Below the pieces are notes generated by a model. That model was not told where the DNA came from. It ran no database searches and worked only from the letters and a program-made list of their open reading frames with translations. From Edolisoma coerulescens (Eukaryota > Chordata > Aves > Passeriformes > Campephagidae), in contig VWZW01004081.1 in the NCBI GenBank assembly GCA_013397115.1, positions 1,790,465 to 1,854,464 of the forward strand: a stretch of DNA of 64,000 nucleotides. The letters run 5' to 3'. The position numbers and the translations under genes were made by a program. This document shows, piece by piece, positions 57,770 to 64,000 of this stretch. Position 1 is the first letter of the stretch; each line of letters begins with the position of its first letter.

Positions 57770-59820
57770 GATAATTTCTGCCAATTAATATGAAAAGGAA
57801 CAATGGTATCATTCTTGTCTGTCTTCCTTGTTAAATGGGACAAGACGAAGCATCACCTATGAAGAAGGTTTACATTTGTTTTTTCCTTAGCCATTGATGT
57901 GATTTGAAGGGTGTTAACAGCCACATGTTTTGAGACATCCTTTGCTGTTAGAAATTATCTAAAGGTGAAGATGCCTGAAGCTAAAGCTTGACAGTATGTG
58001 CTTGGTGATCCCAATTTAATTTAATTCACAAAGAGGATGGAGACAATTAACTTATGCAAAGTTTCTTTGTTGTGAGAATGATGCTTTGAAAGGTGCTCCC
58101 TCAGCAGAGGGAGCAGGAGGATCTCAGTGAAGGACGGGCCCCTCACCTGTGGCACCATCCTTCCAAATTCCAAGCTGCGTGGGATGCACGAAGCATGGTG
58201 GGCCTGCGTGAGGAGGTGGTCTTGGCTGCAGAAAGGCAGGAGCTCTTTGGGCCGTTGTGGTGGCAGCATCCAGCCTGAGAAGGAGGTGTCCAGCCAGGAA
58301 TGCTGCCCCTGAGAAGACCTGAAGAGCTGGATATGTGGAGTTCTCCTGGTGTGGCAGCACGCTCAGAGCTCGGTCAGGTGAGGATGGGGGAGAGCAAACC
58401 AGGGGGTGAGAAAACAGCAGCGATGTCTCACATCTTCTATGACTTTTGATGCCCACAGACTTGTCCAATGTTCTGGTTAATCAAAATGTAAATCAAAATA
58501 GAGGTTTTAGTGGAGCATTTAAAATTATTTCTAAGGTTTGACCATTTGCCTGGCCATGGGAGCTAAAGAAGTGAGGTTCACACTGTGCTCTGAAGCAGTT
58601 CCATAGGACCCCATTTTCCATGATGTCTCATCAGCTAATTAAAATCGTTGAATCCACAAAATGGACTTAAACAAACCCTTGGCAATTAGAATAATGTTCT
58701 TTGAGGCAGAGGGATCAAAGTAGTTATAAAAATCCAAGGTATTCTTTTGATAAAGGGGCTTTGTGTTGAATGTAAAAATAATGATGGAGGGGAAGGGTTG
58801 CTCATGGATGTCTCAGAGCAGAACAGTCCCATCTATTTGTTCCCAAGATGAACACGACTGCACAGATAATATGAGAGACATAAAACTGGATTTCTGTCCT
58901 TAATGAGGTTTTTAATGAGGAAAAACCTGCTGGGCTTATGGTCTTCTGCTAGGAGATTCTTTTAAAGGGACCCCACCCTATTTGTATCTAAAAATCTCCA
59001 TTTCATGAAACAACATGAGGTGTGCCCAAGTTACTGAATCTTTATCTGAGCTTGAATCTCTGTTTTTATGTGATAATGGTGTTTGTACCCAGGCTGGTGT
59101 TGGAATCAGGGCTGCTCCTCCCAGCTCTACCTGCCAGGAGAGCCGATTCTCTCTGTGCATCTCTGAGTCAGCTCAGTCTCAGCTTTGATTCCCTTTGGGA
59201 TCAGGTTCAAAGATAGTCATATTCCCCCAGATCGTTCTTTTGAGTCTTTGCTGATGTGTCTATGGCAACTACCAGTCTTCTAAGACTTTGCTTGCTAAAA
59301 AAAATAAAGTTTGAGTGGTGACTGGGAAATGGAAGCTTTTTAAGTCTGACATATTGTGCATGGCGCTGCCAGCAGCGTTCCCAGCGAACTGAGCAATGCA
59401 CTCGGTACCAACACAAGTTTCTCCCTGTAATTTGGACTCAAAAACACCTGTTCTAAGGCCAACTGCTGAAGTCTGTTCATGTCTATATACAGAAACATGA
59501 TCCACCCTACTTGTTGTGGTGTTTTCCTACTGATCATTGTAGCTGCTTGTTTCTCTGCTGCTTCCAGCAGTTTACAAACAGCATTATCTTCCCCTCGCAG
59601 ATTTGTTGCAGTACAAGAACCAAACCATGGCTTCCACAAATGGCATTATTGATCTATCGTGGGATCCTCTGTCACGCTGTGCTTCTCCCACTCCAGCAGG
59701 CAGTGTGCAGCACTGAGATCCTGTTTTCCATTGAAGAAGGGAAGTTTCAGAAACTGAACAAGGGTCTCTGCATTGATTTCTGTATTTTCTCTATAGATGT
59801 TCCCAAAAAAGCTTTCAGGT

Positions 59821-59835
59821 GGGAGGGAGGGTGGG
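59821..59835 (+). other. Short-loop G-quadruplex motif
   Basis: GGGAGGGAGGGTGGG consists of four G3 runs with single-base loops, the most stable class of predicted intramolecular quadruplex. It is followed by a short GT run and lies about 2 kb after the distal poly(A) signal. Confidence 0.8.
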
Positions 59836-62414
59836 TTTGTGTGTGTGTAGTTTATTGACTATTTATTTGTTTGCCACCAGTTAGCTTACACAGGATGATC
59901 ATTGCAGATATTGACTGCATTCTGTTCAAATCAATATGCTCAAATCTTTTTAAAAATAATGTGTGTTTATAATGTAAACAATGATTGTTCCAAATCTTTG
60001 GCAGTAATGATTTTAATGCACTGAGGTTTCTCTGCTTTGCAGTAGGCAATAGGGGATGGTAATATAAAATATAATCATGATTAGCATTGTTTAGACAAGG
60101 TTACTGCAAGGTCACACATTTTCCAGGGGTCTCCATGCAGCTCCAGGTGTAATTTAATAGCAATAATCCTTAAAAAACTCCTTGCACTGCAAAAGCACGC
60201 AGTGTTTTTAGAGTAGACCTCAGCCTGCTAGTTAGATATGACCCACCTCATGAGATCATTGAACCCTTTCGTGGTCCAAGACTGTGTAACATTTACACTG
60301 TCTGTAAAGAGCTATGAAAGATACAAAAAGCAGAAAATCTGAACACAAAGCTCCAGAGACACAAAATACAATATTAACCAGGTTTGAAAGTCTCAGGCCC
60401 TCTCGTTATACAATTGTGTAGTTCCACTAATTACTTTGGGGACTGAAACTGTTTGGCATTTCAGAGGCTTGGATATGAGCAGCTGTCTCCTTCCATCCTG
60501 CAGGGGAAAAAGCAAATTGAATGGGAGCCGAAACAGGCATTTCTCTGTGCTCAAGGAAAAGCAGAGACCTTGGCCAGGTTTTACTCCCAGTTCCTGAGAT
60601 GGTGTAGTTTTATCACCTGAGAGGTTTGCCAACTTAAGAAAAAGCTTCTTCAGTGGGATCACAATAGCACAATGCTGATTTTACCCTCCTTTTTCCCAGA
60701 AAAAGAAATGTGGCAAGTTGCATAATTCTCCTGGTAGCTGAAATGCCTCTAAGTCCCTTTTCTGCAGTTATAAAAGAAGAACCATTTGTATACCTTGGAG
60801 AAGATAAAAGTAGTAGGAGTGAGGATGACTAGAATAGCTGATTTTCCCCTAAGAACAAAACTGCTGTTGCATTGATTTGGCCACAGTGAGTGTTTCCCAA
60901 TATGGGCCTTGAAAGCTGCAGTGCATGTTAATTCCTGTTACCCTTTTTATTTTATACCTAAATGTGTGTGAAGAGCTTAGGTTTAAAAATAGGGTTGGGG
61001 ATGATGCTGAGGGTTTTTGCTATGGGAGAAACTTTCAAATATAAGTATCCTGCAAAAAAATGGTGCAAATCTCTTTGGATATTCCTCTCACCAGCAAGAA
61101 CTTCTAGCAGTAGCTCTTAAGCTAGAAAAAGAACCAAGAAAATAATTTCTTTGAATGAAAGATGAAATCTCAAATTTAGATTTTTACTTTAAGTTGAAAT
61201 GCTGAAATGATATTCTGGTCCTCTTTCCCTCACCTTTAAACCCACTGCTGTTCTTTTCCATGGATGCACTATTATCTCAGCAAATGGGAGCAGCCAATGT
61301 GACCTTAACTATATTTGTACTTCTCTGAACTAAACAGCTGTGATCTTATCACCTTCCTGCTTATTTCCCATTCCCTCCATCTACTCCTAGCAGTTTTCTT
61401 TATTTCTGTCCCTGTGAGATTGTGGAAGTGTGAGCTGCACGTGGAGCCAGCCCTGCATGGTCAGCGCATTTCCATGTGTTACCAGCATTGTAATCTCCAT
61501 GTTCTTTTCTATTCCTGTCTTTATAAAAACTAACATTTTGTTTATTTCTCAACTGCCACTCTGCAATGAGATGATTTCAGTATTCAGAGCATGACGGCAT
61601 CCATAACCTTCTTCTTCAGATGTTGGTTTTGCACTCAAAACATTTGGATAGGTTGAACTATTTCTCCTTGCATGTGTTTATTTTTCTGACATTTCTAAAC
61701 ACTAACATACTTTTTTTCCTAAATAATTGAGTCTGACAGGCCATTTTAGATGTCCTTCAAATTTGTTGAGCTTGGAATGGCAAGGAAATGACAGGATATT
61801 TACAGAGCAGGGCTAGGACTATGAGTTGTGTGTTGTAAGGGATGCTGGACAGATTTATATACTTCTGTGGCCTGAATGCCTCCATGTTGTGGTATTGCAT
61901 CCTTTGTGCTGGGGAATTTCTGAAAAAATGTTTAGCATTTAAAAAAGGTCGATTATGTAATGTGATGTACTGGGTTAGACCATGAAATACTTTGAAGTGA
62001 GAGAATGAGAAACCCACAGTTTAGGTGATCAAGAAAGATATTAAATATTGATACCTTGAGAAAATGGCATGTGTCTTCAATTCTTTCACACTGAAATCTA
62101 AATAAATCACAAATTTATTTCTTTGGGGAGCTGGATGCAGGTAGAAGAACCAGTTTTATAGAGAGAAATTGAAGCAATGGTGAAAATGGCCCTATATAAT
62201 CACGGTATTTTACATATTTCTCAGAGCAGTGGGTGGGTAGATTGCAGTGTATAAGAACTACAGTTGCCAGCTCATTGCTCACATCAGTGTATTCCCCAGC
62301 TGGTTCTGCATATTTCTGTGGAAATCTTTCTTCTTTCTGAGGCTAGGAGGGAAAGTAGGATGTGAGGTTATCTGCAGCATGGTGCTTGTACCCTCTTGCT
62401 GTCTGTGGGCTACA

Positions 62415-62490
62415 GCTTTGCATTGGTTTGACAGCTGGACTCGATGATCCTGGAGGCTTTTTCCAGCCATAATAATTTTATAATTCTGTG
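62415..62490 (+). mobile_element. CR1 LINE 3' end fragment
   Basis: The stretch around GCTGGACTCGATGATCCT, followed by a TTTTCCAGCC block and ending TAATTCTGTG, matches the well-known 3' end of bird CR1 non-LTR retrotransposons (TTGGACTCGATGATC, then CTTCCAAC, then ATTCTGTG-type terminal repeats). Only the 3' end is recognisable, as is usual for 5'-truncated CR1 copies. It is in + orientation and diverged, so it is an old, inactive copy. The 5' limit is uncertain and may lie further upstream. Confidence 0.8.
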
Positions 62491-64000
62491 ACTGTAAAGC
62501 CTCAATGTTGGAACAATAAAAGCCCATGATTTTAGATGGAAAGTTGAGGTGTAGTTATTTACACATAGGCAGCCCATGATGAATTAACTACAAATGAACT
62601 CCAGTGGATTGCAGTCTCTCACCCCCGTGTGCCAGCAAGGCTGTGGCTCCGCAGCCCGTGCACAAACAGCTGCGCTGATGTGCACAAAGACCAATTACCA
62701 TCCTCCTAATTGCAAAGTGTTCCCATTGGCTTCATTGTGCTGGTAGAACCCGGGGAAAACTTGGTCCTGGATTCTTCGTCTTCACCAGGCACTGCAGGGC
62801 CTGAGCAGACTGAGAATGTGGCTGTTATTAAGTCAGGGCTGCCATTGTTTCAGTGCCGTGTTTGCATTGCACACTCATGCATGTGTGTGCATATTTTAAA
62901 CAGACAAATCCTCAAATCCTCTCTAGTATGGCTGCAATGCTCTGAATACAGACCCTTACTTGCTGATTTTAGCAGCAGTCATATGAATAATTTTTGGGGG
63001 GATGGATGACTCAGTGGTCATTAAGGCTGGAGAAACCCTGCCAGTGTGTGCCAAACAGTCCTGACAGCACCGTGCACCGAGGACAGTGGTGGTGTGTGAC
63101 TGCTGTGTCCTGGGGAAGATGGAAAACCTTGGGCCTGCTTGGAATAGGATTCTGTGAAAGTCCTGCTTCATTCTTGGCTGGCGTCAAAACAGATCACTGG
63201 ACTGGGAATCTCAGGCTGGTTTCTAATGCTGGCCTGGCATCACCATGTCGTGGGGTCTGGTCTCCCTCCAACCTCTTCAGTCTGTAAATAAGGCCTTTGC
63301 TGGAGTTAGTGTCTCTTGCCATTTTCTCATATGGAGCAGACACTAAAGTCTTGGCACAGACCCACTGGCTTTGCAGTGATAAAATAGTTAATGACACTAA
63401 ACTACTAATTTTTACTCCTACTCTGAAGTCTATTGGCATAACTTCACTGTAACTGTCCCTTTGTCAGCAGAAACCTAAATTACGGGGAGGTATAAACAAG
63501 CAGAGAATGTCCCTGAGCCACCAATATTAGGATGAAGTATAACAGTGAAGGTAAGGCTCCAAAATGGTCTTATTCCACAGTTACCTGCAAGGCAAACTGT
63601 AAATCCTTGACAAGACTGACATGTTGCTCCTCATACTGTGGAGACAGTGTGAGCACACACAGTATGCTTTTAAAGCTGTGGATATGAAATTAATAACAAC
63701 AAATAAATAACAACAAAGAAAATGCTGGGTTTTTTGACATTTGTGGGATGCTTTGTCCTGAGCTTACACAGAAACTTCTTTTTCTTTTAACCTTATATAA
63801 GTTATGTTGTTCAATCATGTTTTTAAAGACTTTTCCACATGATATTTTCAGTGGACACATTTGTGACATTTGCTATTCGTATGACCCCTGTGAACTCATT
63901 GAAGTCCCCTCAGGGAGTCATGAATATGAAAGTATTTCCTTTTTTGGCTTCATTTTTCACTGTTTTTGCTGGCTGGTTGGTTGTGTACAGTGCAGAGCAG

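Larger units (their letters stand above)
47313..57788 (+). other. GRIN2A: GRIN2A 3' untranslated region, about 10.5 kb
   Basis: No exon or gene is found between the stop codon and a strong distal poly(A) signal at 57764. The human transcript also has a 3' UTR of several kilobases in a single terminal exon, so the whole stretch is inferred to be UTR. The 3' end is approximate. It carries possible proximal poly(A) hexamers (48684-48689, 49201-49206), four Pumilio-type sites, a miR-125 seed match and an AT-rich potential stem (56481-56527). No coding frame in it is supported. Confidence 0.8.
57789..64000. other. Intergenic region downstream of GRIN2A
   Basis: No coding region is supported on either strand. 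It contains a GC-richer patch (58090-58400) with overlapping open frames of no recognisable family, a G-quadruplex motif (59821-59835) and a CR1 3' end (about 62415-62490). In mammals GRIN2A is followed by a long gene-poor interval, which agrees with the lack of genes here. Confidence 0.8.

Noticed and set aside
58021..58468. Open frames on both strands just downstream of GRIN2A
   Set aside because: Pro/His-rich translations in mutually overlapping frames within a GC-rich patch. No splice or promoter support.

Overview
The window is vertebrate nuclear DNA, most likely from a bird. On the + strand it carries the 3' half of GRIN2A, the gene for the NMDA-type glutamate receptor subunit GluN2A. 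Nine coding exons joined by GT-AG splice sites in compatible phases encode the last 1,087 residues, equivalent to residue 375 to the C-terminus of human GluN2A. The long C-terminal tail matches GluN2A, not GluN2B, C or D. A bird source is inferred from the short introns compared with mammals, the low density of interspersed repeats, and one CR1 LINE 3' end (about 62415-62490) of the kind common in bird genomes. The species cannot be told from the sequence.

Layout: 1-2253 is the 3' part of an upstream intron, with a 35-bp minisatellite and an ATTT microsatellite. Exons lie at 2254-2459, 3823-3991, 4117-4270, 8772-8897, 11466-11695, 17401-17561, 32491-32678, 43685-43923 and 45522-47312 (stop codon TAA at 47310-47312). 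Introns range from 125 bp to 14.9 kb. From 47313 to about 57788 lies a 3' UTR of roughly 10.5 kb, ending at a good distal poly(A) signal (57764-57769) with a U/GU-rich element behind it. From there to 64000 is intergenic sequence with a CR1 fragment, a short-loop G-quadruplex motif and no supported gene.

The exons build the ligand-binding domain (S1 and S2), the M1, M2 pore loop, M3 and M4 segments, and a C-tail of about 600 residues ending in the PDZ ligand ESDV. All glutamate-contact residues, the Asn pair at the Mg2+ block and Ca2+ permeability site, the SYTANLAAF gate motif and both palmitoylation cysteine clusters are present. The amino-terminal domain, signal peptide, promoter and first exons lie upstream of the window.

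I found no second gene, RNA gene, CRISPR array or intact mobile element, and nothing I would call a new biological system. The items worth a second look are lineage-specific residue changes, 3' UTR control sites, a possible cryptic exon and intron retention event, and a few repeat or structure-forming tracts.
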